Shown here: in pieces, positions 33,580 to 45,777 of the stretch
How the letters are laid out: each line of letters begins with the position of its first letter
How positions within the stretch are numbered: the first letter of the stretch is position 1
From: Cavenderia fasciculata
Taxonomy: Eukaryota > Evosea > Eumycetozoa > Acytosteliales > Cavenderiaceae
DNA length: 64,000 nucleotides
Direction: 5' to 3'
Assembly: GCF_000203815.1 (NCBI RefSeq)
Contig: NW_004457639.1
Coordinates: 1-64,000, forward strand
Program-made: the position numbers and the translations under genes
Notes under the pieces: model-generated
What the model saw: the letters and a program-made list of their open reading frames with translations, nothing else
The model's database searches: none
What the model was told of the DNA's origin: nothing

Positions 33580-35519
33580 ATGACAAAAGACTATTCAAAT
33601 GTCAGGTCATCTTCAGATCGTATTGTCAACCATCTAGCAGCAGATGATGACCAAGACGAGTCGACTCGGTTAGGAGGAACAGAAGATGGTGTAATATTAA
33701 CATCTACAACAAGTACAACTAGTAATAATAACAATAATAATGATATTAATAGTAATAATAATAATAATAATAATGACGACGATGACATTAATCTAGATGA
33801 AAAGAAACAAGTAAAATCATCATTGTTGAAACCAACAAGTAAAAGTGGTTCCGACGAAGATGACGACGACGAAGACAATCATAATGGTATCGAAATGAAA
33901 TCACTTAAACCAGTATCTATAGATGATTCTATTACTATTAGAGAAAGTTCAGAACGAAACAAGACAGATGCCGAAAAGTTAATGATGGAACCCGAAGAGC
34001 CACCAGCCATTTCACGTCAACAATGGATACGTATTTTGGTCATCTATTCGGCTGTCTTGTCGGACGGTCTTTCACTTACACTGGTACAACCATTCCTACC
34101 ATCACTTTTAAAGGAAAAGTGGGGATTCGAAGAGTCAGAGGTTGGATGGGCATCCGGTCTTTTAATAGGTTGCTATTCACTGGCTCGTTTCTTTTCATCG
34201 TTTTATCTTGGTCACATGTCCGATCGTTTTGGTCGTAAACCTTTTCTCGTATTATCACTCGTTTCAACTGGTATAGGAACTGCCATTTTTTCATTCATGC
34301 CAAATCTTGTTCTTGCTATGATGTAAGTAGTTTGATTGAAAAGAAAAGTAAAAAAGAAAATGGAATAAGATAAAGATTAATTAATATTTTATTTAATTTA
34401 ATTTAATTTTTTTAGAGTAAGATTTTTAGAAGGTATATTTAGTAATACTACAGCACTTTGTCAAGCTACGTTGGCAGATATGGTTGACAAGAGAAATCGC
34501 CCAGCCATTTTTGCATACTTGGGGGCTATTTTTGCATTGTCGAGGTGTCTTAGTTCGACGTTGGGTGGTATCGTCGTTAAACTGGCCGAGAACACCGAGA
34601 ATCCATATGTTTATCCTTGTGTGTTGGGTGGAGCCATTGTCTTGACCTCTTCTGTCTTGGTATTCATACTTCACCCAGAAACTCATCCTAGATTTGCCAA
34701 ACCTGGTATTAATGCAAATCAAGAAGATTTTAACAAACAAGGAGGTGTAAGTAAACAAAAAAAAAAGAATGGAATGGAGAAAACAATATTATATTTTATT
34801 AACAAAGTCTTTTTATTTTTTTAAAGAAACAATATACATTAAAAGAAGGATTAAAATTATTGGCACAAGATCATTCATTGGTATTATTATTTATCATTGG
34901 TAGTATTAATAGTTATAATAACGGTGGTTTGTTATTATCTATTGTATTGTATGCATCGTTGCCAACCGATAAACATGGTTTGGGAATGGATCCAAGTGAG
35001 AATGGTATCATATTTAGTGTATTGGGTTTATTTGGATTCCTCTTTCAAATCACCTTTTTCAAGAAATTGTCTCGCAAGATTGGTCTCAAGAAACAGTATC
35101 TTTTGGGATCCATGTTGTTGGCTGTTGGTATGGCTATCTTCCCATTGACATTTATGGGTTACATTGTGCAGGGCAAGGCCATGGTATGGGTGTTGCTCAT
35201 GATCATCGTGCCCATCAATTCAATTGGCTTTATGCAATGTCTGCCCATCGTACAGGGTATGATTGCCAATGCATCGAGGACAGAACTACAAGGGTTGACA
35301 CAGGGTACTGCACAGTCACTCAACTCACTGTTGCGTTCCTTTGGTCCAACCATCTCTGGAGCACTCTTTTCACTATCACTCAGTTTCCCAAGTCCAAGTC
35401 CATGGTTACTCTTTTCAATTCTTTCAATTGTCTATGTTGCACTTGCTATAACTAGTTTACATCTACCAGATTCAGTCGATGTTTTAAGAACTGGTAAAAA
35501 GAGTGTTTCAAAGGCCTAA
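33580..35519 (+). CDS. Major facilitator superfamily transporter
   Basis: Three exons: 33580-34322, 34416-34746 and 34827-35519; 588 residues. A cytosolic acidic, Asn/Ser/Thr-rich N-terminus of about 145 residues precedes the transport domain. MFS motif A, GHMSDRFGRKP, lies between spans 2 and 3, and SDGLSLTLVQPFLPSLL forms span 1. About 12 membrane segments are seen with a central loop near PETHPRFAKPG. The pattern fits the drug:H+ antiporter/ZIFL-type or TetA-like branch; the substrate cannot be read from sequence. Overall identity of the family is secure, specificity is not. Confidence 0.9.
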
Positions 35520-35647
35520 AAATCAATCAATACTATTTTTTTTTTTTTTTTTTCCCACCCCCCCCAATCGAAAACAAAACAAACAAAAACAATATAAAAT
35601 CAAAAAAGTATTAACCCATACAAAATAATAATAATAATATATTAATA

Positions 35648-35678
<31 letters not shown>

Positions 35679-35744
35679 TTGGAGTATTTAACATTCATTA
35701 TTTATATAAAATAATAATAATGCTCCAATTCATCGTTTCGAAAT

Positions 35745-35780
35745 CATCCTCCATCCTCCATCCTCCATCCTCCATCCTCC
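35745..35780 (+). repeat. (CATCCTC)5 minisatellite
   Basis: Five tandem copies of a 7-bp unit, followed by CTC repeats, in the spacer downstream of the MFS transporter. The rest of 35520-36002 is AT-rich with T tracts and AAT repeats and holds no visible gene. Confidence 0.9.
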
Positions 35781-36002
35781 TCCTCCTCTATTTTTTTTAA
35801 ACCATGATCCATAATTGGATATGGAATACAAGTACGCACATATTATATCATGATTTGGGGATCGTTATACATCCTTGTTTCCAAGTCGATATAAATAAAT
35901 AAATATTATATTTAATTAATCTTTTTTTTTTTTTTTGGGTTTCCCTCACTGAGACATCAAAAATATCTTTCAACTTTTTTTTTTGTTGTTTGTTTTTGAA
36001 AG

Positions 36003-37790
36003 ATGGACAAGAGTGAATTAATTAAACAAATAAGAAAAGAGTTGATACAAGATTTAAAGATTTCAGCTAAAGAGCCTTCTTCTTTTGTTGTTTTGGATGA
36101 AGAGGATGTGATTCTACCTCCTCCACCTCTAATGGTTGAATTGAAAGAAGAGGATGAGGAAGTTATTTTACCTTCTCCTCCTCCTCCACCTCTTGTTCAA
36201 TCATCACCAGAGGAGGAAGAACAAGTGGAACAACAATCAGAATCATATAATTGGAGTACCAATGAATTTGATTGTCAAACACCAGAGTACTATTCTTTTC
36301 ATCATCCACACAACCCTACAGACTCTTATGAAGATCAAGAGTACTTTAAAAGTTATTCCAGAGTGGTAAGTATTAAATTCAAATAAGTATGTTAAGTAGT
36401 TGGGTTGGGGAGGAACAAATCATTTAAAATTATATCTGATTCATTCTAATGTCTCTTTCTTTCTCTCTTTTAAAGAGTATTCATAATGAAATGGTAATGG
36501 ATAAAAGAAGAACAGCAGCTTATTATCATGCAATTATGGGTAGTAAAGAGTTATTTAAAGACAAGGTAGTTATGGATATTGGATGTGGAACGGGGATACT
36601 TAGTTGTTTCTGTGCAATAGCAGGAGCTAAAAAAGTGTATGCTGTAGAGGCTAGTGATATGGCATTCAACGCTGAATTGATTGTTAATCGAAACAATCTT
36701 CAAGATGTTGTCACCATTGTAAAGGGTAAACTTGAGCATACTACATTCCCCGAGTTTGTCGATATCATAGTGTCAGAGTGGATGGGTGCTTTCTTGATCT
36801 TTGAAAGTATGTTGGAATCTGTTATCTATGCTAGAGATCATTTACTTAAGCCTGGAGGTACACTATTCCCATCAAAAGCTTGTTTATATCTTGCTCCCAT
36901 TAGAGTTGACTCTTTTATGAATGAAAAGATTCATTGTTGGGATAATGTTTTTGGTTTAGATATGTCTCCTTTGATGTATGTAAAAATCTCAAATATAGAG
37001 TCGAGTATACTCTATGAGTATCAACAACTAACAAATGATGATGATCATTTCTTTCTTTTTACTAAATTTAGACCATTTGCACAACAAGAAATATTACCAA
37101 AATCAATTAGAGATTATTATATTGAAGATCCAAAATCATCTATTCTAGATACTCCACAAATATTTAGATATTTGGATCTTCAAACTATTACTATTCAAGA
37201 TTTGTCTGTAAATATCAAACAAAAACAAAACAAAAGATAAGATATTGTATTTATGTTTATTTATTAATACTTTATTGTGTATTTAGAAAACAGTATTAAA
37301 CTTTGAATTTAATCTACCAAATGGTCATTTCCATGGGTTTGGTACATGGTTTTCAGTTTGGTTTGAAGGACTTGATAATAATTATAAAGTGCCTTCTTCT
37401 GTAAATGAAGGAGATGATTCATCTGATGAATTGGTATCATATGGAATAGATATCAATGGAGAGATTGTTGAAAAGAAAGAACAATGTAAAAGGTCACCTC
37501 TACCATTTAAACAAACTAAAAATACTTTGGAACTAAGTACAGCTCCAGGCGATGGAAGCACTCATTGGAAACATATCCTATTTCTATTTGAACATTCTAA
37601 AGATATCGTATCTAATCAAATAATACAAGATCTTGAAAAGGAAAAGGAAAAGGAAAAGAAACAACCAAGTGTAAAAGGAACTATGAGAGTTACTCAACAC
37701 TCTACTTATCGTAGACATTGGTGGGTTGAGTTTAGTTCAACTGTTTCATGTCATCCAAAAATCAATTCCTATCAAACCTATTTAATTTAA
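36003..37790 (+). CDS. Type I protein arginine N-methyltransferase
   Basis: Three exons: 36003-36365, 36476-37207 and 37287-37790; 532 residues. It transfers methyl groups from SAM to arginine side chains. After a 100-residue acidic, Pro-rich N-terminus comes the YFKSYSRVSIHNEMVMD motif (PRMT signature YFxxY...IHxxM), assembled across the first splice. The SAM-binding motif I VMDIGCGTGILS, the acidic VEAS, the double-E loop SEWMGAFLIFESM with both catalytic glutamates, and the THW loop STHWKHILFLFE follow. The loop has Ala where most type I enzymes have Tyr (SEWMGYFL). A charged insert in the beta-barrel (residues about 395-430 and a KEKEKEK stretch) lengthens the protein. Closest to the PRMT1/2/6 group; exact orthology unclear. 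Confidence 0.92.
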
Positions 37791-38041
37791 ATAATATTAT
37801 TATTGAAATTCAATTCACTTGTCTATACGATAAAATATAATGTAATACTACCTACCACCTATATATTTATTAAATAAAATACAATATTTATTATTATTAT
37901 AATTTATTAAACATTGTGTTATACAGCAAATTCTGATCGCTGATCCCTTCAACATCACATGTCAATTTAATTTGTTGAGCTCAACATACATATTTTTCAT
38001 TTCATTCACCTGTACAGATAGATAGATAGATATAAAGAAGA

Positions 38042-39409
38042 ATGAATAATGGTATAAATAGAAGAAGAACTAGTAGTAATGTAGGTCAGAGTACTACTAC
38101 AACTACAACAAATACTCTGTCATCGACACCTACTACGACTACTCCTACTACACCTGCAAATAATAATCATTCTATAGGACATAATATAGTTAATAGAAGC
38201 CCAACTAGTAGGAGTGAAATCAATCATAGAAATCAACAACAACAACAACAACAAACACAATCATTAACATCATTTAGATCAAATAATACAAGTCTATACC
38301 CTTCATATGCAGATCAACCAGACATTGTTAGAGCATCACAAAAAGATGAGTTTTACAAGAAACTATTTGAAGATCAAGTATTTGAAGTATTGACTAGATT
38401 ATTAGGTATGAAAGAGAAAGAGAGGGGATTATATATACGTCAAATGATTGTATGATCTTATACTCTAATACCCTTCTTCTTTTTTTTTTAGGACCAAGAT
38501 TTATAATGAACAAACAAAATGAATCAAAATTAGTATCAAATCTATCATATTTCATATTGACAACATTACTTGGTTCTCAAACACTTGGTGAAGAATATTG
38601 TAATCTAAGACAAATCAAAAATAATAGTTTCTCTTTACCTTCTATCATTGTATGGCGAAAACAACAACAACAAAAACAAATACCAATCACAACACAGTTT
38701 TTAATAATATGATATTATTTTTCTTTCCTTTAGGATCGATGTAGATTAATGTTTTATCAATTATTGGCACCATATTTGATTAAAAAGTTTATGCCAAAGT
38801 TATTCCAAAGATTTCCAAACCTCTATTCTGTCAAGGAGTTCCTACCTAAATTGGAGAGATTCCACTTGGCGCTATTTTATTTTAGTGGATCCTATTATGA
38901 ATTTTCAAAGAGACTATCAAATATTAGATATATATTTAATCGTAAAGTCGATCAAAGAAGACCGAAATATCATATACTTGGATTCCTTATTATCATTCAA
39001 CTATTTGTATCATTATTTATTTATCTAAAGGAAAATAATTTCTTTATCTTTAAAAAGAATGAAGATCTAAACGTTGAATCATTAGAGTAAGTGTTTAAAT
39101 ACATAAATAATAATAATAATAATAATATTTTAATATTTAATGATTATCTAACCTTATTCTATTAGTAGTTCATCGACTTCAACGAATAGTGGTGGTAGTG
39201 GTAGCAGTGGCAGCGGAATTAACAATGAAGAATCATCGAGTGGAAAATGCACCCTTTGTCTTGAAAATAGAAAACATACAACATCTACGATTTGTGGACA
39301 TTTATTTTGTTGGTATTGTCTAGCAGAATGGTGTAACACCAAAGAGGAATGTCCTCTATGTAGAAGACCAATCACTTTAAGATCATTAATTCCAACTTAT
39401 AATTATTAA
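38042..39409 (+). CDS. pex10: Peroxin-10, RING ubiquitin ligase of peroxisomes
   Basis: Four exons: 38042-38405, 38492-38649, 38734-39086 and 39166-39409; 372 residues. Pex10 works with Pex2 and Pex12 in the peroxisomal membrane to ubiquitinate the receptor Pex5. An N-terminal Thr/Asn/Gln-rich tail precedes the Pex2/10/12 membrane domain ([57 protein letters not shown]). The C-terminal RING reads CTLCLENR, then [14 protein letters not shown] and CPLCRRPI, a complete C3HC4 set. A Ser/Gly linker separates the two domains. Confidence 0.95.
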
Positions 39410-39475
39410 AAAAAAAACAAAAAACTGTAATAATTACATTTTATGATGATTCATTCATTCCATCAACTACTATCA

Positions 39476-39520
<45 letters not shown>

Positions 39521-39796
39521 GTTAAAATCTAAGTTTACCGATTAGTGGTGGGGGGTTTGGATGGTGAGTCAAACAAAATACTGTATGAAAAAATCTTCGA
39601 ACTTCAAAACCGAATGTTATGACTCGATTGAGCAAGACAAGAGCTCCGAAACAAATTTGTTGTTGAGCTGCCGTTGTTTAAGTTGAATTACTTTGTGACC
39701 ATACATAGACTCAGTATACTGTACTCTCTCTCTACTTTACTACTACTACTACGCATTATATATACATACATATATATTTAACAAGAGACAGATAAA

Positions 39797-40522
39797 ATGG
39801 TGTTAACAGATCAACAGAGTAGGTTCAAACGAATGTGTAGATCACATGAATAGAGATAGATAGATCAATATATATAGTGCATTTTACTCACTCACTCACT
39901 CAATCAATCCAATCAAATCGATCATATTGATCAACTTTTAGAAATCGGTGTTATGCTCTCTGGTATGGGACTTTTCTTTACCTTCTTTGGTGTTATGATG
40001 TTTTTCGATAGAGGTTTACTTGCCATTGGAAATGTATATATATAGATATAGATAGATAAGATAGATAGGAAGAAGATTCACAGAGATTCTAATTACTTTC
40101 TTTCTGTTATTAGTTATTATTCTTATCGGGTATTGCATTGGGGTTGGGTCTAACAAGAACATTCAACTTTTTCTTCCAAATGAAGAAGGCAAAGGGAACC
40201 GTTTGTTTCTTCTTTGGTATCTTTTTAGTCATCTTGGGTCGTACATTTATTGGTTTAATTATCGAGGCATTTGGATTCATTAACTTGTTTGGGTATGTCA
40301 AAAAAGATAGGATCTTTTGAGATATAAATAGAATCAATCATCTCGTGATTACTAATTACTAATAATCACTTTTATCTTTTTCCTCATATGACGTATAGTG
40401 ATGCATTCCCAATTGTAATTGCTATCCTTAGAAAGCTACCAGTAATTGGTAACATTCTTAATCATCCAACCGTCAACAGATGGTTAAACAAAACCGAAGC
40501 AGGTAGTGAATTACCATTCTAA
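39797..40522 (+). CDS. golt1: Got1/GOLT1 Golgi transport protein
   Basis: Four exons: 39797-39818, 39942-40033, 40114-40292 and 40399-40522; 138 residues, the same length as yeast Got1. It is a small four-span membrane protein of ER-Golgi vesicles that helps COPII budding and vesicle fusion. The family landmarks are present: KIGVMLSGMGLFFTFFGVMMFFDRGLLAIGN, LFLSGIALGLGLTRT, GTVCFFFGIFLVILGR, and the C-terminal FPIVIAILRKLPVIGNILNHP. The first exon is 22 nt. GATA and GAT-rich repeats lie in the introns. The spacer upstream contains a CTCTCTCT tract. Confidence 0.95.
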
Positions 40523-41153
40523 ACGAACACAACATTGGTTAATATATAATAATAATAATAATCAACCCAACAAATAATACTAATAATTAATAATAATAAT
40601 AATAATAATCATCACAAAAATAGATTGATTGATTGATAGTTAAGAGAGAATAACAAAAAAAATATGGTTCCAACTACGACAAATTAATATAACTATATAT
40701 ATATATATATAAAAATCAAATTCAAACCTTGATTTAAATGGATTCCATTTATTTAAAAAAAGATTCTTATAATAAACAATAACAACAACAACAATCATAA
40801 TAATTGTAATGATATCATTAAAAATATAACCAACCAAAAAAAGGGATCATTGTGATGGCGGGACTTGATTAAACTGATAGTTAGGGAATGAATCCCAATA
40901 CTATCATTTTTTATACGCAGTAGAATGGATATTCTGTGGACATAATCATTAATATCTAGCAAAGTAACAAGCTCCCATAGCACTTATTTTCCCCAACATA
41001 CAATACTCTCAAACTATATTATTAAATTGTCAACTAATTTGTCTATTTAAAATCATGGGACATAGTACTTTATTTTGTAAAGTACCCCTCTCTCTCTTTT
41101 AGTACTTTTCTTTTTCTAGATGAAGATAAAAAAAATAAAATTATATTATAATT

Positions 41154-42033
41154 TTATTGTTTTGAGTTTCCACTATTATTATTATTATTGTTGTTATCAT
41201 TAGTTCCACCCAATGATTTTGGTTGTTCATCTACATCATCTGATGATTTATCTTGTTCAATCATATATCTTTGAATGGGAACACCTTTTTGTTCCATCCA
41301 TTCTTCAATTGTTTTTCCTCCATCATATCCACTCCAACCAAGATGATCTGCAATTAAATCTAAATAAATGAATGATAATCAAAACCCCTATTAATATTAT
41401 TTATAATATATTCCTTTTTTGTGTTATATTATTATTATACATACGTAATTTTTCACAACCTTCACATTTAATAATAACTACACCTTTATGATAGGCATGT
41501 TTTGAAAATGTCTTTTTTGATCTATATCCACATTCCTCTTTCATTTCAGGACCTTTGTATGTGCATGTAAATTCGATATAGTATCTTGGTTCAACTTTGA
41601 TACCTTGGTCATTGTATACAGATTGAATATTTGGATCTTCTTCGGCATAGAATGCTACCTCTTTATCCATACCTCTACCAACAACATTGGTTTCAATATT
41701 TGTTGTTGGTTGATTTGAACCTTCATCTTCACTCTTGTTGTTGTTTTGTTGTAATAATACTTTAGAATTGGTAAAGTATCTATAAAAGTATGAATTGGAT
41801 ATTGAACTTGATAATGTAGGTGGTGATGATGTATTATTGAATGTAGATGTTACTTTATTGGTATTCCATTTGTTAAACAATAAAGATGAAGATGTAATAT
41901 ATGATGATGAAGAAGATGAAGAATAGTATTGTTGTTTTGGTTGTTGTTTGATTACATATTGCAATCTACTACTATTCTTTGCAATGGTTGTTGATAATAA
42001 TGATAGTCTTGATGTTAAAGTATTTGTAATCAT
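41154..42033 (-). CDS. Zim17/Hep1 (DNLZ) mitochondrial Hsp70 escort protein
   Basis: Two exons, 42033-41445 and 41359-41154; 264 residues. Hep1/Zim17 keeps mitochondrial Hsp70 soluble and active. The N-terminus (MITNTLTSRLSLLSTTIAKNSSRL) is basic, Ser-rich and lacks acids, as expected for a mitochondrial presequence; a Ser/Thr/Asn-rich stretch follows. The DNL zinc domain spans about 150-210 and shows FTC...SKKTFSKHAYHKGVVIIKCEGC, then HLIADHLGW made across the splice. The first zinc pair, CxxC in most members, is spread here as C-x10-C. A disordered acidic and Asn-rich tail ends the protein. Confidence 0.92.
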
Positions 42034-42334
42034 TTTTAGAGAGACGAGAATATAGTCTACTATTTATCGACTCGTTTGCCGATAATGACCATTTCAAAGT
42101 GCTGGGTGAAAGTTAATTAAATTGATTTTAATTTTTTTAATTTTTTGTTGGATTTTCAGCTGAAAGAAATAATTTCTATCACCCATTATAACAACATTCA
42201 CATCAATCTTTTTGTTGTAGATCCCTCTCCTTCCTCCCTTTTCTCTCTACTTCTACCTTTTTGTAAATATATACTTATTAGATAAATATCTAACCTTTAG
42301 TAATCTATAAAAAACAAACAAACAAACAAAAACG

Positions 42335-42419
42335 ATGGATAGCTCTGACACTGATACAACAAAGGAAACACCAACCACAGCAGATACTGTCAATAACAAT
42401 AATAATCATATAGATAACA

Positions 42420-42458
<39 letters not shown>

Positions 42459-43944
42459 GTGAAAGTGGTAGTGATACAGATGAAGAAGAACAACCTCCAT
42501 CGTCACCTATAAATACAACCAATGGATCAACCAAAGATAATAAGATCATCAACACCACCAGCTCACTTACATCTGCCTCTGTTGCATCATCTGCACCTGC
42601 TCTATCCAATAATAATATCAACAACAATAATAATATCAACACCACTTCTACACATAATGGTGGTGGTGGCGGTGGCGGCGGAGGTGACAATAATAATAAT
42701 AATGGTAATCTATTTGTAAACTTTCTTCCAAATACTATTACTACCGAAACATTGCATGCTATGTTTTCAGTATTTGGTGAGATTGAATCGTGTCGTGTCA
42801 TGGTTGATTTAGTATCTGGTCTTAGTAGAGGTTTTGGTTTTGTTAAATATAAAGATAATGCCTCAGGTAAAAAAAATATACACTATCAAATATATATTTG
42901 ATATAAATATTCATATTTATTTATTCTATTCTATTCTATTTTTAGCACAATATGCCATACAATCAATGAATGCAGCAAAAATAGAAAAAAAGACATTATT
43001 GGTTAGATATGCCAATTCAGAATCTCAATCATCATCATCATCGTCATCTTCTTCGTCGTCATCATCATTATCACAACCAATTACACATCAACATCATCAC
43101 CTGCCAGACTTGGAACATCACAAACCAAGTAACAATATATTCATCAAAGGTTTACCAACTACTTTTACACAGGATCAATTGAATACCTTTTTCTCCACCT
43201 ATGGCATTGTTTTGGAGTCCAAAGTATTGCTCGACATTGCCACCAATGCCAGTCGTGGACAAGCACTCGTCCGATTCTCTGAGGTTGAATCTGCAACCAA
43301 AGCAATCAAAGCACTTGATAATTATAAATTCCCTGGATCTGATAAACCTGTCATCATTAAATATGCTGATTCTGAAGATGATAAAATCCTAAGTAAGAGA
43401 AATAGAAATAGAAAGAAAAAGAAAAGAACATAATTTATTTAATTCATTTATTTTAGAGAGACAAAAAGCAACATCAAAGAGACAACCAATTAGATATTCT
43501 CCCTATCCATCACCAAATGCCACTCCATCATTGTATTCTCCGGCAGCGTATTACTCGCAAATGGCAATGGTAATATAAAGAGGCCAACCCTTTCCCAACT
43601 CACCCACCCTTTTGATCATACATAATCTAATCTCCCCCATCTATTTTCTATTATAGCCAAGTTTACCAACCATACAATCACCCATATTGTCAACTGGTTC
43701 GGATCCAACCAATCTTTATGTTTACAACCTGCCCACTGATGCCGATGATGCTCTCCTCTATCGACTTTTCAGTCCTTCTGGCGCTATTGCTAGCGTTAAA
43801 GTCGTAAAGGATCCCATCACTCAGGCATGCAGAGGGTTTGGATTCGTAAGAATGGTTAATCTTACAGACTCTCTCAATGCAATCAACTCTGTCAATGGCT
43901 CCATTGTCGAAGGAAAAATTTTACAAGTATCTTTTAAGAGATAG
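42335..43944 (+). CDS. ELAV/CELF-like protein with three RRMs
   Basis: Four exons: 42335-42866, 42946-43392, 43457-43569 and 43657-43944; 459 residues. After a low-complexity Asn/Thr/Gly leader of about 125 residues, RRM1 (LFVNFLPNTITTETL ... SRGFGFVKYKD) and RRM2 (IFIKGLPTTFTQDQL ... RGQALVRFSEVE) lie in tandem, separated by a Ser run. A tyrosine/proline linker and RRM3 (LYVYNLPTDADDALL ... CRGFGFVRMVN) complete the 2+1 layout typical of ELAV/Hu and CELF proteins, which bind U/AU-rich mRNA elements. Stop codon is TAG. The 3' flank carries a (CAA)28 repeat. Confidence 0.92.
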
Positions 43945-44021
43945 GACTCATCAATCAAATCAATCAAACCAATCAATCAACAAATTTACGAATAGGATTT
44001 AATTAATCGAAATTAGAAACC

Positions 44022-44022
<1 letters not shown>

Positions 44023-44106
<84 letters not shown>
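44023..44106 (+). repeat. (CAA)28 repeat in the 3' flank of the ELAV-like gene
   Basis: Uninterrupted 84-bp CAA repeat beginning 79 bp past the stop codon, probably within the 3' UTR. It is long for an untranslated repeat. The segment 44107-44699 that follows is extremely AT-rich; only a very doubtful 41-codon two-exon frame starting at ATG 44463 was noticed there. Confidence 0.95.
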
Positions 44107-44699
44107 AACCAACCAAAAAACAATAACCTTCCAATTAATAATAATCAAAACAAAAAAAAAAAAAAGTATTAGGCCAAACAAAAAAAAGTATACTTTATTA
44201 TATATTATATAATTATATATATACCCTTTAGCTACTCATCTATTATTATTACTTTATTATTATCATAAAATATATATTTTTAAATTATATAAATCATATA
44301 TATATATGATCATTAGTACTTATTATTATTATTTATTATAATTATTTATTATTAATTATTAATTATTATTTCTATTAATATTATTACTTTAATATTATAT
44401 TATCTAATATTATTATTCTAAAACAATTATTTATTTATATTTATATAAAAAAAAAGTAAATCATGGTAAGTTTGGTAAATATTACCTTTAATCATTATTC
44501 GTAAGTTAAGGGTTCCAAAATATAGATTTGTGAGTTTATTTATATACAATTATTTAATAGGATAAAGATTTAATTGATAACTTTGGTTTAATACCATTAT
44601 CTTTTAATATAATACTAAAAAAAAGTAAAAAGAAAAAACGTAAAGATATTAGTTTTTTTTTTTTTTCTCAAATACATTTAGTTTGAATCTTTAAAAATG

Positions 44700-45203
44700 T
44701 TACCCAAAATTAAAAGTTTGACCAGGATTGATATATTTGTTATTTGGGAGTACCAAGTCTCCATTTGGCATGATATCGATATTCCAAAATGTTTTGGTTG
44801 TAGAGTACTTTAATGGAACCAATGGTTTCAATTGGAATCTCTTTAATATGTCTTGTCCATGGTTTGATACTTGGATTTGGTATTGAGTGACATTCATATT
44901 ATTGGTAGAATCTAAATAACTTTGAAGTTCTGATATATTTATACTAATATCTTCTAGAGAGAAAAAAAAAGATTAATTAATAAATGCCCCATGTCCATGT
45001 CCAAAGAATTTGGTCTTTTCATCCATACTCGAATCTAATGTACAATTAAAATTGTTTGTTCCTTTTACTATGCAAATGGATTGAATATCTTGACATGGTA
45101 CTATTAAACATGATTCAGTAGTTGTAGTAGTATTGGTATCACAATAAACAATTGAAATGGTAGTTGATATTATCAAAAGGATGGAAAATAAAAATGATCT
45201 CAT
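44700..45203 (-). CDS. Secreted protein with CBM49-type cellulose-binding domain
   Basis: Two exons, 45203-45029 and 44953-44700; 142 residues. MRSFLFSILLIISTTISIVYC is a signal peptide. A short segment with four to five cysteines follows, then, across the splice, the CBM49 domain: ISINISELQSYL, TQYQIQVSNHG, LKP, FWNIDIMPNGDLVLPNNKYINPGQTFNFG. In dictyostelids such domains bind cellulose of the slug sheath, stalk and spore coat. The splice donor used (GTATGG) lies inside a longer open frame, so an unspliced form would lack the domain. A thread-like arrangement with the divergent secreted gene at 45778 is notable. Confidence 0.8.
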
Positions 45204-45592
45204 TTTTTTTTTAATGTCTAAAAGCTAATGTATTTATCTATAAATTATCTCTTTAATATTAGTTGAATAAAGAATGAATAGAAAAAGTAAAATGAATTTC
45301 TGTAAAATTAAATACTCCAATGATGATCTAATTTTAATAGATTTTGTAAAACTTTTATTTCAAAAAAAATTTAAATTTATATATAAAAGTTGTAAAAACT
45401 CTTGGTTGATAAAAAAGGAAATACATATGTATATAATTTTTTAAATTTTTCACTTTAAAAAGTAAATAGTTTTTTATTATTTACTACTAATTAATTAAAG
45501 AGAGAGAGAGAGAGAGAAACAATCTTTTTTTAGTATATAGTTAAAGGTATTGTCCAAATTTTTCAGGTTTGAAAAAACATGTGTAAAAGTGA

Positions 45593-45678
45593 CCCAGCGA
45601 GATCTTAAATAAGGTCGAAAATATCTGGTCATGAATATTAAATTATCTTTGATCAAAGCAGCTCGCTTCAACGCTGGG
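45593..45678. other. GC-richer hairpin-forming segment
   Basis: CCCAGCG at 45593-45599 pairs with CGCTGGG at 45672-45678, with an inner palindrome CTTTGATCAAAG at 45648-45659. The 150 bp around it are less AT-rich than the flanks and lie 100 bp upstream of the secreted gene. It could be a small RNA or promoter element; no known RNA family was recognised. Confidence 0.25.
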
Positions 45679-45777
45679 GATGGCCTTGCCTTGTTGTTAA
45701 AAACCATTTACATTCACGAGTATATATTATAATATTATATTATTTGTATATATATATATATATCATTTGGATAGAAA

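Noticed and set aside
42406..42801. Long minus-strand frames rich in Leu, Val or Ser opposite Asn/Thr repeat genes
   Set aside because: They are reverse readings of AAT, ACA and TCA repeats, as also at 53994-54362, 55513-56019 and 63553-63879.
44463..44700. Possible two-exon micro-gene (ATG, intron GTAAGT to TTAATAG, then about 40 codons)
   Set aside because: Good splice consensus, but the product is AT-driven Lys/Phe sequence and the region is a 3' flank; not supported enough to annotate.
45495..45707. 70-codon minus-strand frame
   Set aside because: No domain; the base composition is better explained by the hairpin-forming segment.
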